From Spisula solida (lineage: Eukaryota > Mollusca > Bivalvia > Venerida > Mactridae): a stretch of DNA of 64,000 nucleotides. The first letter of the stretch is position 1. The number at the start of each line of letters is the position of its first letter. The stretch is from NCBI GenBank assembly GCA_947247005.1, contig OX365945.1, positions 12,964,501 through 13,028,500 on the forward strand. The letters run 5' to 3'. The notes beneath the pieces are model-generated. The model searched no databases. It was not told where the DNA came from and saw only the letters and a list, made by a program, of their open reading frames with translations. The position numbers and the translations under genes are program-made. Below, piece after piece: positions 10,465 through 22,469 of the stretch.

Positions 10465-13205
10465 CAAATAACTACAAACACAGCCGTCGACATTTTTTCG
10501 ACATCTAGGTGACAGATTTGCAATTTGTGAAAGCATCTTTGAAGTAACGATATTGTCAATAACACCCTCTGCCTATCATTTTACGAGTTGCATGGAAGCA
10601 ACTATTCTTTTTGCAAACCTATTATCTCCAAGCGTTGAATTTAATATACACTGTAAAAATATACCGTTTTTACGGGATGCGCCTTTAAATAAATCTAAAT
10701 ACAAGACTTTAGGCGGCGGCCATAAAATCTAGTCTTAATGTTTCTGGCGATTTCGTATGCCCAGATAAAACAAAATTTGATTGTTATAAGATTTAATTGT
10801 TTGCTGTATAATTATATTGTATATAATGTTATACATGTTATGTGCTTTTACTGGCTTTAATAAAATACCATTTACAACATAGTCATGGTGTCTGTTATAA
10901 TTTTTTAATACAAGCTACTCAATCTTACACACAGGAAAATCATTTGAGAGCTATAAGTACGGTATTAAGCGCGTACGGCAAAAACGGGATTTAAACAGTA
11001 AACCGCATTGTATTCTGGGAACGTTAATGGCAGCCACCGTTTATTGTGCAGGTGAGAAACTTTAAATATTGAAGCTAAAAACAATTTGATCCTTGCCTAG
11101 AAGCATTAGTTAAACATTTGTACCCAACATATTACTTATTTCACTCAATTACTTTGCTAACTGTCTGAAACTGTTGAATCTCAATAACAATTTATCCGAT
11201 ACGCGGCTATTTCGTAACCAGGCTAAATCGTAATTGTCAATTTTCAGCTATTTCGTAACCTTTGGTAACCATATTTCGGCTGATTCGTAACTGACCTCAT
11301 ATGCGACGAAAGGCAACAACAAAAACAATCAAAAATGGGATAAGAACCCGCTGTGCAACCCAATCTAACAAATAGTGCTAGATCCATGGCTCAAGGAAGA
11401 CCAAACTGATAATTACACTGCAGTGTAGTATAGTTTGCACATATAATGTTGTTGTTTTTTTTTCAGATCACAGTTGACTGACCGGCAGTATGGCCAGTTT
11501 TGTTAAATGTCCATGACCATGACCGGTTTAAAACACTCTTGTTAAACTGAACGTTGCCTGTAAAATGTTCACAGTAACTGTTTTGTCATATGAAACCGCA
11601 AAAGGGTGTTACACATCTGTATGAAAATCATGGGTCACAAGTACCCATAGTAAAAATTAATTTGTATTTTAACAGTTTAGGCACAGATATGAACATACAT
11701 AACTGAATGCATTGCACTGGTTTAATGCTAGGTACATCTATATAGACTACAAGGGAACTTTTCTCATGGTGTGGTACATGTTTTCCTTTTGCTTATAAAC
11801 TTTCTTCTTCAGAATTGGATACAAATCCAAACTGTTTATATTTGATTCAAAGATATGTCCTCAATAGATGAGGTGGAGAGATTGAATGTTAAAAGCTGGC
11901 TAAGACTAGCTATGCTTGGTAGGATGGCGTAAGTTGTGATTATTCGTTAACATCATATTCTAGGCATGCTAGGATTAAAATGACCTGGTCTCTGTGACCA
12001 GCATATTAGTAAATAAGTCTACGCTTCCTAGATTTCCTCTGTATAGATGTCAATACTTAGGTTTGTAACCAAGTGGTTTTTATCTTAATTTCTGTATTTC
12101 GGGTGACCCTGAATCTTTTCGCTTTTTAATTTACTTTGACTCTTTTTAGGAGCTCTTTAATGTCACGTGACTGCAGTCGAACAGCTGATTTCAAGAAGAC
12201 CGGTTTGGTTTTCTAGTCGTTCTGTTTTGTCACCATTGAAGGCTGAATTGATGATACTATGATGTTTATGTTGGTTGGTATCAGTCTCATATGTATTTAT
12301 TCATGTTTTCCCGTAATGTTCTGCAGTTGTTAAGTTGTAATTATGCTGTAATATGGTTATTTCTTGTCTGTTTTCACGAGGTTCGAATCCCGCTCTTTCT
12401 TGTAAACAATGGCGACTTAGCAGGAAACCACCTAAAACACTTAACTTAATTTTTAATAACTATAATATTGTCAAGGATTAACCTTTATTAATTATATCAC
12501 GAACCTTTCTCTATTTAAGCACTTTCTTTTAACTTTACAGGTATTATAGTTGGTTGTGGATTATTGTCACGTGTGATTGTGGAATGTGCGGAGTGTTTGA
12601 TTCCGTAGATCGGTAAGTTGTGTCCCGTGTCATGTACCATGTACTTTTTACCTTGTGTAATGTGTATTACCAGTTATTGTTATTGTAATGACTGTAGCCA
12701 TGCATGTGATGAACTATGAACTTTACTTCCAGGACTGTTAGTATAATTCTTCCTGCAACTTATGTTGTTTTACTATTTGTATATTTGCAGGACGCCTGTG
12801 TTAGTAATGTTTGTAGTTTATTCTACATTCTACTCGTCACGAATCATTGTCTACATTAAACATATATTAATAAATTGTGTTTGGTTGAGATTACCTCCAG
12901 CGTACAAGTATACCTTTATCTTTGTACCCACCCCGTAGAACCGTAGGACTACCAACTGGCTACAGGTTACCTGTGATATGTGTCGTGTTCCGCCTGTCAG
13001 TTAGTGCCAGACTCATTGTGTGTGGTTTTCCAATTTATTCAACTTTTAAAAAGGTTGATCAGCACTGTCAGATAGTAGAAGACTTAAAGGAGTTGGTTGT
13101 GGTTCATGTTTGACGGTCCGACAGACATTATAGAACTTCTATAAAAGTGTATCATTAAATTTTAAAATCAGTGAAGTTAAGTTTATAGTTTGAAGTTAAT
13201 ACCTT
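10465..13205. other. Non-coding stretch, no gene recognised
   Basis: AT-rich DNA without a convincing frame. Small structures seen: three CTATTTCGTAACC-type words between 11,204 and 11,290, and an exon-like block at about 12,540-12,613 (preceded by TTTACAG, followed by GTAAGT) that resembles a block at 30,720-30,790 in layout but only weakly in sequence. Near 13,170-13,205 is a partial unit of the same ~165-bp core repeat as at 1.5-2.1 kb (GTTTGAAGTTAATACCTTTA). Confidence 0.5.
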
Positions 13206-13300
13206 TAATGTTCATTTATGAAGTTAACTATTTGGCTTGTATTTATTACATGTGCCTATTCTTTCTTATATGTGTGTGATGGATACAAGTCAATGTATTC
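13206..13300 (+). repeat. Detached copy of an arm L fragment
   Basis: The sequence from TTCATTTATGAAGTTAACTA to GATACAAGTCAATGTAT closely matches arm L at about 7,605-7,703 in the same orientation (L has one extra TAAGTAAA-like insertion). It also matches arm R reversed at about 28,390-28,475. It sits directly after a partial ~165-bp core repeat, a chimaeric junction that suggests transposition or template switching. Confidence 0.7.
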
Positions 13301-13792
13301 CGTAACCATGGAAACATTTGGATCGATGTTCATTACAAAACGTGTTTTCCTACGAGACTGTCTAGCTTACACCTATAACTTCAAAGTGGTGAAAATCGGA
13401 CGATTATGTAAAACGGAAAACATTTAAAACAAGTAGAAGAGGAAAGATAATGATCGTAAGAAGATTACAATTTAAAAGAAGTAATCTAAAATCCACCGGA
13501 GAACATAAAAATTAATGCTGTGCGATTTCCTACATCACCCTGTCTCCTCACGATCCACCTTTCTCGCATTGCTCCGTCGTATTTGATCTCCACGCTCGAA
13601 AATACGCTTAGACAGGGTGTACATGATGCCACAATTTCACATATTCAAATTTTGATAGAATTGTGTAGTTGAATATTTAAGGTTTCCAAAAACTATACCT
13701 GCATTTCAAAATGTTCCAACCCAGTGACGTGCTATGACGTTGAGTAAAATTGGAATGACAATGATAAACGATTGGAAATAACATTACTGACG

Positions 13793-14250
13793 TCACGCAA
13801 AACAATAATTACGTATATAGAGGATATTTGTTGATTTTTGGTGTAAGATCGAATTTTATTTCACCGAGTGATCACAGAAAATCAGTATTTTCACGAGTGG
13901 CGTAGCCACGAGTGAAAATTTAATTTTCTGTGATCACGAGTGAAATAAAATTGATCTTACTCCAAAAATCAACAAATTTTCTGTTTATTATAATCCTCAA
14001 TATGTGCTGTAATTGGCTTAATCACGCAAAACAATAATTACGTATATAGAGGATATTTGTTGATTTTTGGTGTAAGATCGAATTTTATTTCACCGAGTGA
14101 TCACAGAAAATCAGTATTTTCACGAGTGGCGTAGCCACGAGTGAAAATTTAATTTTCTGTGATCACGAGTGAAATAAAATTGATCTTACTCCAAAAATCA
14201 ACAAATTTTCTGTTTATTATAATCCTCAATATGTGCTGTAATTGGCTTAA
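13793..14250. repeat. Perfect tandem duplication of a 229-bp foldback unit
   Basis: Copy 1 at 13,793-14,021 and copy 2 at 14,022-14,250 are identical as read. Each contains a long palindrome (13,828-13,975 and 14,057-14,204) with arms of about 73 bases running from TTGTTGATTTTTGG to CCAAAAATCAACAA, and a GTAGCCAC/GTGGCGTAGC centre set between CACGAGTG words. No coding sequence. Perfect identity in otherwise decayed DNA points to a very recent duplication or an assembly artefact. Confidence 0.95.
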
Positions 14251-14417
14251 TAAGAAAAAACCACGTCGAAATTGGAACGTCACGACGTGAGAATTAAGAC
14301 ATCATGATGACGTTACACATATTTTAAAGCCCGGTGCCGGTGCCGTTGACGTTACGTTTCTTTTTCTGCATGATACTGGAACCAGCTCCTAAAACAGTGA
14401 AAAAACAAAGTGGTAAT

Positions 14418-14460
14418 TTCACTGTTATTTCCACTGTTATTTTCACTGTTATTTTCACTG
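14418..14460. repeat. 12-bp tandem repeat, about 3.6 copies
   Basis: TTCACTGTTATT is repeated with one substitution. Short and local; no function suggested. Confidence 0.85.
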
Positions 14461-15045
14461 AAAAATCTCCATAATCCATTTGAAGCAAATAATAAAATGA
14501 CGTCATATAATTAGTTCAGGTCCCCTTATAACCACCAGTTTTATAAAAAGGGAAATGATGATTCATGATTCGCTTTTACAATCTTAAAGGTTTAACACCC
14601 AAAACAATCGATTTCACAAACAAGTTTACTATGTTACAAGACACCCACTATGTGACATGATCCAACAAGAATATATTTTCGCATTTTGCCCAAACATATC
14701 TGCCCTGTACTCAATGTGGTTTTCCCAAACCACGATATGTTTGAAGAGGTTCGAAAATGCACAGTGGAGCTCATTTGAAATAACAATGGTATAGTAACAA
14801 GTTATCTCAACTTAGCGAGAGTCATCAAGAAACATCCACTGCTTTGGGAGATATCTGAGTAATATGAACAAGGTTAATATAATCATGCATGTCCAAACAG
14901 CCCGACCAACAATCTAACCAATCGAGCCCTGGATTTTCCATCAGAAAACGTGGTCAATTTATTGAGCACAGTCTTTCTTTAAGAACCTTTAACACATAAC
15001 CATCACTGGCAATCACAACGAACGTTCAATAAGACACGTGTTCAT
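14461..15045. other. Non-coding stretch
   Basis: No frame or terminal repeat recognised. One palindromic TGACGTCAT word occurs near 14,499. Confidence 0.5.
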
Positions 15046-16995
15046 TATGCTGCGTTTACAGTCAGCCACGATGCCCACGATGTCCGCGATTCGGCAATAT
15101 CGTGGAGCTCCACGATTAATTGCGTCAAATTTAATTTTACTACGCTGTCCTACGCTTTGTTACGTTGTGTTACTACTGGTTGCGCTTTCTTACGGTACCA
15201 ACACGATTCGTGTCAGATCTGCCACGAATTACATCGCGTTCTCTTACGTTCTCTTACGACAACCACGATATGCTATCACGTTTAATTACGTCTTATTACG
15301 TTCTGTTAAGATCTGTTACGCTATTTAAGTTATGCTGAGCTCTCCTACGATTAATGTCCACGACTTGAGACGATGGTCACGTTTTGAGTACGATTGAATG
15401 CATAAATAGGATGGGAGATGGACCCATTCTCTAAATATTCCACAAAGGAACAAGCTATGCATTCAAGAGATGACGATGTCGAAGTCGCAATAGTTATGTG
15501 TTCCTGCATGGCTAATATTCAACAGTGGCAACAAGGTATGTAGCCGGGAAGACTATAGGAGAAGTAAAGGAGAATAAAAAATAGATGGCTTAGGACCTGC
15601 TATGAAGACCATGGTTTGTTGTAAATAGAATTGACCTAGTGGTTCAATATTTCCAACAAAGAATTCAGGCTTGATGATGTTAGCACCTTCGTCAACTTAT
15701 AGGATGATACGTATATTTGATGATATTCTAAAAAGAATAGCAACAAACATAGAGAGAAAATGTACTAAATGAGAACCCCTATCCCATGGACTGGAGCTGA
15801 CACTCATCCTTAAACATCTTATCACTTATGATAAATTACTTTTACTTTGCTATGCCTTCATATATAGTCGTTTCTTCTATTTTGTTCAAGGAGTTCGAAA
15901 GGCAGTTGTTAAAACGTATAAATGTGATATATTCTCTTGTCTTGAAGAATGAAAACTAATTGCAGACAAATTCAATAGGCGATGTAACGTATCACATGCG
16001 ATAGGGGTTTTGAATGGCCAATATAATGACTCCCCAAATTCCATCACACACAGGTAGCTCGAGGGATTGTAAATGTCCCACTTCGGTGGTATTGGTAGAT
16101 GCTTGAACTTGGTGACATTTGTCATATGTTAGATGAACAAACTGTTTCCATTATGTTTGCATGGTACAACCGCAAACTATCCTTGGTCCGGATGTTCCTG
16201 ATTGTTGTCGAATCTATGCCATTCAAAGATGAAGAGGTTGGCTTTCAGGGACTCTGTGATATTCTCTGCTTGGATGTCACTGAAGAAGGTTGCTATCCCG
16301 ACATTTTCCGAGTGGTAGTCTGATATGGCAATTCCTCTTGTGAAGGTGGGGTAGATGGTCTTTCCATTGGCTGCACGAACTTACGGTTATTGGTGTTGGT
16401 AGGACGGTTTGACAATCTGATAATTCCTAGCAGATTATTTCCTTCGCGACAACGCGACGAATCGTCACAACACGGCCCAACAATGCTTGAAACGCACCAG
16501 AACTTACCCATACTTAGGAGAGCGTCACAAAGCGTGGGAGTATATCAGGATGATCTTACCCGACCTTGTCGCATCGTGATTAAATAACTGATAGTACGCT
16601 ACATATCTTGACGAAACGTAGCAGATAGTGATAGAGCGAGGTGGAATCGTAATGCAACTTAACGCATCGTGTTTCGAAGTCCATCAAGATCCCCTACGAT
16701 GGAGCATCACGGTCTGACACGCTACGTTAAGGCCTGATAAGTTTCAATGCGCTCCGCTACGATTAGCACGCTCCATCACGCTTTCTCAAGATCAAAGTTG
16801 AATCGGGACAATCGTGGTCAATTTTTTGACTGTCAAAAATTTTGACACGATGCTCGCGATCCCACCAAGTTCCCCCACGATCATCACGATTTGATTCCAC
16901 GACCGCCGACGATCCCCCACGCTCACCACGATACTTTCCAATCGTGGTCATCGTGGTCATCGTGGTCATCGTGGCTATCGTGGCTATCGTCCCCC
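15046..16995 (+). mobile_element. Decayed PIF/Harbinger-type transposon
   Basis: A transposase relic (separate entry) lies between two unusual subterminal regions. From about 15,057 to 15,400 the plus strand is studded with CACGAT, TACG and TTACG words; from about 16,440 to 16,995 the right end is studded with CGTGGT, ATCGTGG and CACGAT in inverted sense, ending in five CATCGTGGT/CTATCGTGG units. The outermost AGCCACGAT words at both ends are inverted, so boundaries near 15,046 and 16,995 are proposed. A clear 3-bp TWA target duplication could not be fixed. Repeated subterminal CACGA words are plausible transposase binding sites (inference). Confidence 0.7.
15418..16110 (+). pseudogene. PIF/Harbinger transposase (DDE nuclease) relic
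   Basis: Reading the frame of 15,665-16,036 gives a recognisable Harbinger nuclease core with only two in-frame stops. First comes a DDILKRIATNIERK segment (the family's 'F-ILRRVGPRITK' helix), then EPLSHGLELTLILKHLITYD (equivalent of 'EPLSPGLKLALTLRYLATGD'), then VQGVRKAVV. Finally, NRRCNVSHAIGVLNGQY is the family's 'RWNFPHCIGALDGKH' block, in which the first catalytic Asp is changed to Asn (codon at 16,013-16,015). A weaker match to the following 'VLMALVDA' strand reads VVLVDA near 16,089-16,106 in another frame. The second Asp and the Glu were not found downstream. In these elements the nuclease works with a Myb/SANT-like partner protein; none is recognisable here, though the unassigned right half could hold its remains. 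The copy is inactive. Confidence 0.8.
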
Positions 16996-17149
16996 ACAAT
17001 GTAATTGTCTAACACGGAAATGATTCTGAACCAAGCGAAAATTATATAAATGAAATGTAACTAATCTCCATTGAAACAGTCACAATAACTATCATGTTAT
17101 CAAATGTTCGTCAGAATTAAAAATAAGAGTACAATAGCAGTTTGAATGT

Positions 17150-17360
17150 GCTTGCTTCATTAAAAGACTGTTCACTGTTTATTGTCCACATTTGAATGTA
17201 CCGTCATTTCTAAGACTATCAGTGGACAATTGTCTGTTCCAGGAGATGATCCTATTATTTAGCAAACAGAAATGAACTATCAATACCATCCATGTCTGTA
17301 TCTTGTTCTGCCTACTTCATACTCAATGAGCTAATGATTGGCAAGCAAAGATCCGGGGCC
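17150..17360 (+). repeat. Fragment N1 of the segmental duplication
   Basis: Matches arm R at about 37,125-37,300 in the same orientation: TTCATTAAAAGACT, then CCTATTATTTARCAAA, then GAACTATCAATACCAT against TCAACTAGCAATATCAT, then the ATTGGYAARC end. It is therefore also a reversed match to arm L at about 2,260-2,440. Divergence is higher than between L and R. Confidence 0.7.
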
Positions 17361-17472
17361 AAAATCTCTTACCTTGTATAAGATATAGCACAATAAATCC
17401 ACCAACATTTTTATTTTGGGTTGTATATTTGTTGATTTAATAAAGAACATAGAAAGAGATAGATCTAGTTGC

Positions 17473-18006
17473 TTATTTCAAAGGGTCCGTTAAACATATG
17501 GGATTTAATTTCCTGATTAAGTGTGTCCAAATATCAAGGATAGTGAATTCCTCATGAATACCCATGGATGCTTTCACAGCACGATTGTGGGGAAGGCAAG
17601 CAAACGATTTCCTGTGATTGGACAAACCAACATTTGCAATGACAACTGATCCTCTGCGAGTACGTTTAGCGAGTACGTTTAACAGCAATGGTATTAAGTA
17701 TTCAAAACACGATATGTAAGGAAAGTGAACATATTCTATTAATGGACAACGCAACTTTGGAAACAAATCCCACGAAAGCAAAGAAAGCATACTGTCTGGT
17801 AAACAATGATTAATGCATGACAGAAGTTTGCGACTTGCGTCATTTATAATAGTACGCTGAGAACCCATCCGACAAAAGAAATCGGTATGTTGAAATATGG
17901 TATCTTTATAGGTTTGAATTGATGAGAAATTTTGTCTTAATATACGCAATAATATCTGCGATCTTGGACTATATTTAACAGTCGCCATGACACTTGTTTT
18001 TTTCAT
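17473..18006 (-). CDS. Hypothetical 177-codon open frame, unrecognised
   Basis: This is the longest stop-free frame outside tandem repeats, read on the minus strand from ATG at 18,006 to a stop at 17,473. I recognise no domain. The product would begin MKKTSVMATVKYSPRSQ, contains a hydrophobic stretch around residues 95-115 (CFEYLIPLLLNVLA), and ends in a mixed region. No promoter, splice context or poly(A) signal was tied to it. It lies between fragments N1 and N2 of the segmental duplication, in DNA with no counterpart in arms L, M or R, so it may have arrived with an insertion. It could be an exon of an unknown gene, a fragment of a mobile-element protein, or a chance frame; the last is quite possible in 64 kb. 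Confidence 0.2.
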   Translation of the reverse strand: MKKTSVMATVKYSPRSQILLRILRQNFSSIQTYKDTIFQHTDFFCRMGSQRTIINDASRKLLSCINHCLPDSMLSLLSWDLFPKLRCPLIEYVHFPYISCFEYLIPLLLNVLAKRTRRGSVVIANVGLSNHRKSFACLPHNRAVKASMGIHEEFTILDIWTHLIRKLNPICLTDPLK

Positions 18007-18559
18007 ACTTTTTTATTTTCTTTGCCAAATCCATGATCGCTCTTTCAGTTTGCTAAATGTTGAACTGTTATTCATGTCTAGGCTATTCTTAAGGTGGTGT
18101 TGAAACCTTTGACACCATGTTAACATTAACAATTACAGAGGATGTGTTTTTGTTTTTTATGGAATACGGTATTAAACTGTAGTGGTGAAATTCGATATTT
18201 GAAAATATTTGAAAATATAAACACTTTATCACTGCAAGATGAGACATTTACCGTATCCAATCAAACCAAACACACACATTATGTTTATTATATGCTCATT
18301 TCGTGGCCGAAATGGCAATATTGATGCCAAATTTCATGAACCATAATAGCAGATTGGCACGTTATTCTATTCATTATTTCAATTAAAGTAATCAAACTCA
18401 AAATAAGATGCGAACATTGCAAGGAAATTTCGTAAATAGAATTTAACTTATTTTGACAGTTTAGTCAGATCCGCAGTTGTGTGTATACAGTATAGTGACA
18501 TGGGGATATCAACCAGAATGTTAACTTGACTAATGAACAAACGAAACTTACAAAAACAC

Positions 18560-18960
18560 AACTGAAGTTCATTAAAACAGCGAAATACGATCATAATGTG
18601 AGATGTTACAGATCAAGTTTTAGACCGCTGTCAGGAGTGACAATAGTACAGGTGTCATTACTTGCATATTGATACAGTCTGGAATGGCTTCAACTCACAG
18701 ATAATGAGAGAATTTAATACCACAAACACATCGTGAAGGACGTATTTTCACACATTAAACACGAGTTAAGACGGTTTTCTGACCTGACAATAATTTTTTA
18801 CCCGAGCAAAATACATCAAAGAAGAACAAGTACTTTTATTAAAAAACGGTTTAAATTCTCTTTTATTGTACCATTAAAGGGCTTCTTTTGTGCAGATGAT
18901 TTGCTAGTTTCTCCTGATTGAGTGATCTTGATTTCAAACATCAACAAGTTTAAAATACTT
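18560..18960 (+). repeat. Fragment N2 of the segmental duplication
   Basis: Matches copy M at about 24,190-24,560 and arm R at about 45,600-45,960 in the same orientation. Shared words include GGAGTGACAATARTAC, a TTACNTGCATA run, TTCACACATTAAACACGA, and the GTGCAGATGAT to TCTCCT end. The 62-codon frame at 18,733-18,921 is not preserved in the other copies and is not regarded as coding. Confidence 0.75.
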
Positions 18961-20700
18961 AATTCCAATTTTATACATGTCAAATAGTTCATGCGAGCAA
19001 ATGATGTACCGACTTCAATTGACAGAGAATTGCCAGGATCCTCGACCTTCTATCTGCATAATTCAACAGCTGATGTGTATAAAATTAAGCATGAAAATCT
19101 CAAAATTGTGAGAAAAAAATAAGCGCGATAGGCCGGTAGCTTTCAAATTGGGAAAACTATATGCACGATAATTTGACATACGAAATTTATCAACAAATTG
19201 TTAAATAATTTCATGTATAACAAACCAATTTTCAAGACACTTAATTGCATATTATGGGTCCCTTGTCCCATATAATATTTATATGCTTATAAATAAAACC
19301 TCGTATCAGTTCAATAAAAGGTATTATCATAAGACATGTTTTCAGTGTTCAACAATAACAAAGATCATAAACCAATACCGATAATTTCTTGACAAATGAC
19401 TGGGAAGCGCTGTGCTTATGAAGCTGTTTAGATCCATGGTCTCAATATTGCCTAGCGCTCACTGAAATTTCGGACAGTTCTAATTTCTTCGGTGAATAAA
19501 CTATTGCAATGCGACAAAGACCGATGTTATCCGCATGGAATAATGGAATTAGTTTGGTTCACGACATTCTTACAAAATGCATCTTGTTTTGGATTTTTTT
19601 TTTGAAATCGTAAACCATCGAGAACAGGTCACGTGCCCCTCCATGGATTTGTGCTTTATGCTATCCAATATATCTGCTCGCTCAAGGCTCGCAGGTAATA
19701 ATGACGTATGTCACCTTGTAGAGTGCAAGAGCGTTCACTTTGTGTGTATGATGTTGGGATTCGCATCACATCCAAGGTTTAGAAAACAAACGATATTTCT
19801 AATACTTGGAGATCAACATAAAAAAGATATACAGTAACTGTATTCTCAATTATGGATATATATGCAACATCAATTTTGGCAATGTGGTTATTTCCTGGAG
19901 TATTAGTGCAATAAGGCAAATACATTTAACATCGGTTTCGGTTACTTTTAAAATAAAAGGATTCTAAAGAGAACCATTCATGTAAAGTAAATGTCCTTGT
20001 AAAGCATATGTCCTTTTAAAGCTTATTTCATTGAAATATCAATGGCCTTGACGAGTCGAAGACGAAAATTCAGATTAGACTACATAACATGATGCATCAG
20101 TGGCTTATCAACTCGCAGACAAGAACCACAGTGGTTGGCAACTTCACGATTACTGGATTACATAAATAAATGATGATACCAAGCTATTACATGCATCCAA
20201 GCAACGCTTAGGGACAATAGCCACCCACCGCGAACAACCACCCACATCGAATAAAACATCGATGCGTCAAAGAAGGCGATACATTACACAATAATGAATT
20301 TCAATTGATCAGTTCAAGGACTCTACCGGTATTTACCGCATTATTCACGGTAGAATACAACCAATGCAATAGTTCTCATCTTTATTCTAATTAGTATGAG
20401 TGCCATTGTTTTATCTTACATTTTGTAAGCAAGATCAATCAATGAATGCGTTTCGTGTCCAAAAATAGATTGTTTTCCCAAACACTTCTTCGTGTTCGAT
20501 CTTTCTGTACAAGGTATATCAAACCTATCACATTTATAAAGATCATATTTATGACATTAATTTTGGAAGCTCATAATTAAGTATTTCTTGGCTGGTTTTT
20601 GAAGTATCCATATATGTTTAGGAACCCCTAAATTACCCACTAAGTATCCAATCAAATTAAATATAGGACACTACATGAGTGTCCTTTCGTACGAGATAAC
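18961..20700. other. Non-coding stretch, nothing recognised
   Basis: AT-rich. No terminal repeats, tandem repeats or convincing frames seen; the 86-codon frame at 19,577-19,837 has no recognisable motif. Confidence 0.5.
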
Positions 20701-20768
20701 GAACTGATAGGAAAGGGGATCAAACCCCCATTTTTCCCAAGCGTGCCATTGACCGCCAATCAGTAACG
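20700..20768 (-). mobile_element. Possible tRNA-like SINE head
   Basis: On the minus strand a good B-box match (GGTTTGATCCC) lies about 25 bases after ATTGGCGGTCAATGGCACGC, which could be a degraded A-box region. A 21-bp palindromic pair of GGACAC/GTGTCC words follows to the left (about 20,668-20,688). No comparison copy is available, so boundaries are unknown. Confidence 0.35.
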
Positions 20769-20869
20769 TTCAACGTGTACGTTCTGTCTATCGACCGGAT
20801 CTCACAACCAATTACACCAAGCAACTGTAAGATCCTTCAAACTGCAAAAGATAAACTGCTTGCCTCATA

Positions 20870-21284
20870 TTTGTTAATTAGCCTCCAATCAATACGCGTG
20901 TATATGTCAGCCAATTTAATCATCAATATATGTTTATATAAATTCGGGCCGGGACAAATCACACTACAATAAGAGAGACCGAGAAAAGCCGTGTCCTATA
21001 CATTTTTTCAAAGCAGCGAATACAGCGAAGAAAAAAAATGTGATTTTTGTCTAAAACGTTTTCGTTTTTAATAATAAATTCAAGAAATGATGTACATGTA
21101 GAGTCAACTTGTTAATGGCCTCCAATCAATACGCGTGTATCTGTCAGCCAATTTAATCATCAATGTATGTTTATAAAAATTCGGGCCGGGACAAATCACA
21201 CTACAATAGGGGAGACCGAGAAAAGCCGTGTCCTATACATTTTTTCAAAGCAGCGAATACAGCGAAGAAGAAAATGTGATTTTA
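20870..21284 (+). promoter_or_regulatory. Duplicated promoter-like block (CCAAT + TATA), 237-bp period
   Basis: Two near-identical ~178-bp blocks (20,870-21,047 and 21,107-21,284) are separated by a 59-bp spacer. Each carries ACGCGTGTAT, then GCCAAT (CCAAT at 20,911 and 21,148), then a TATA box 19-22 bases on (TATATAAA at 20,935; TATAAAAA at 21,172), then GGGCCGGGACAAATCACACT about 10 bases later. This order and spacing is that of a pol II core promoter reading right. No gene follows: the first ATG after each block is followed at once by TGA or a short frame, and segmental copy M begins about 55 bases on. It could be the promoter of a mobile element or of a lost gene. Confidence 0.45.
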
Positions 21285-22469
21285 AAGCCAATGTCAACTT
21301 TAATCAAAGAATGCCGATAATTTGTCTCGTACAATCAGAATTATTTCTCCAGACGATGATGATTTTACTTATTCAAACCTAACTTAATAACAGCGGAAGT
21401 GAAGAATCTGAAACGATTACCCAATCTGGACTAATCTGTAACCGCGGAAACATTATATTTGCACTGATGTTAAATTTAACATTTTTCGTCAGAAAATTGC
21501 CTCTAACATGTGATATTTTCCAATTACTGTCTAGCTTACGCGCCAATATAAAGCTAGAATTACTGTTTTAGTGCTTTAAATAGGTGATTATGTACAAAGG
21601 CATGTCATTTAAAACATGTAGGAGTGGAATCTAAAGGCGTTTCATAGGGTGGCACTTAAATATAACGATATTAAACCGTCTAGGGAACACATTTATACGA
21701 CAATTATACCAATAAAACAGTCTCCAAAATACCTCAGAGTTTTTAGTTTTTTAGGAAGATCATACAGTCTAACAAGCCTCAGTGGGGAGCCACAAATACT
21801 AAAAGGTCAAAATCTAATGCATTAGATAGTCATTAGCAGTCACATGTTATATAACCATAAAATATCATAGCAGTCGATCTATTCATCAGTGCAAACGCAT
21901 TCCGCCGTCCAAAATGGAATCCCGGAGCCAGTGCCAACAAAATAAAAGACGAAAGCGATTAAAATAGCTCATTCATGTGATGTATCTCATAACTTGCCAC
22001 TTGTGACAAAAACTGCAGGCGTTTGCACATGAACCTACTAGTCCAACCAATTGCAGTTCGACCAGCCGCATTCATTGACCTGATAACCCCTTTCGTATGT
22101 AAGAAAATTGGTTAATAATTGATTACCGTATAGAATCAACCAATTGTACAACCTTAATAAAGTGAGATAAGAATCGAGATTGTACCAACCGCTGCACAAT
22201 CTCGGCAAAATCACAGGTATGGAATAACTATACTTCTCCGATATTTTGGCGCGATGCAAAAGCCCCGCATTAACACGACAGTGCGGGGACAACGGAAAGG
22301 TAAAAACTCGGGACAGTTTCCCCGCTGTCCCCCGTCCTTCTTCGACGTTGGGTTGCGTGGTTTCAATTAACTGATGCATTAAACCTGACACCTCATAACA
22401 CACAATAACATGAGACGTTTGTACAACACGTATGCCCCAATGTCAGCCCACTAGTCAGAAATGGTAAAG

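Noticed and set aside
12370..12395. tRNA gene suggested by GAGGTTCGAATCCCG
   Set aside because: The flanking bases do not form a T stem, and no A box or acceptor stem lies upstream at tRNA spacing.
13538..13621. Small MITE with CACCCTGTCT/AGACAGGGTG ends
   Set aside because: Only 10 bases pair, the interior shows no further symmetry, and no target duplication was found.
16099..16587. Continuation of the Harbinger nuclease (second Asp and Glu) or a Myb partner
   Set aside because: Frames here give only vague resemblance in either strand; not enough to assign.
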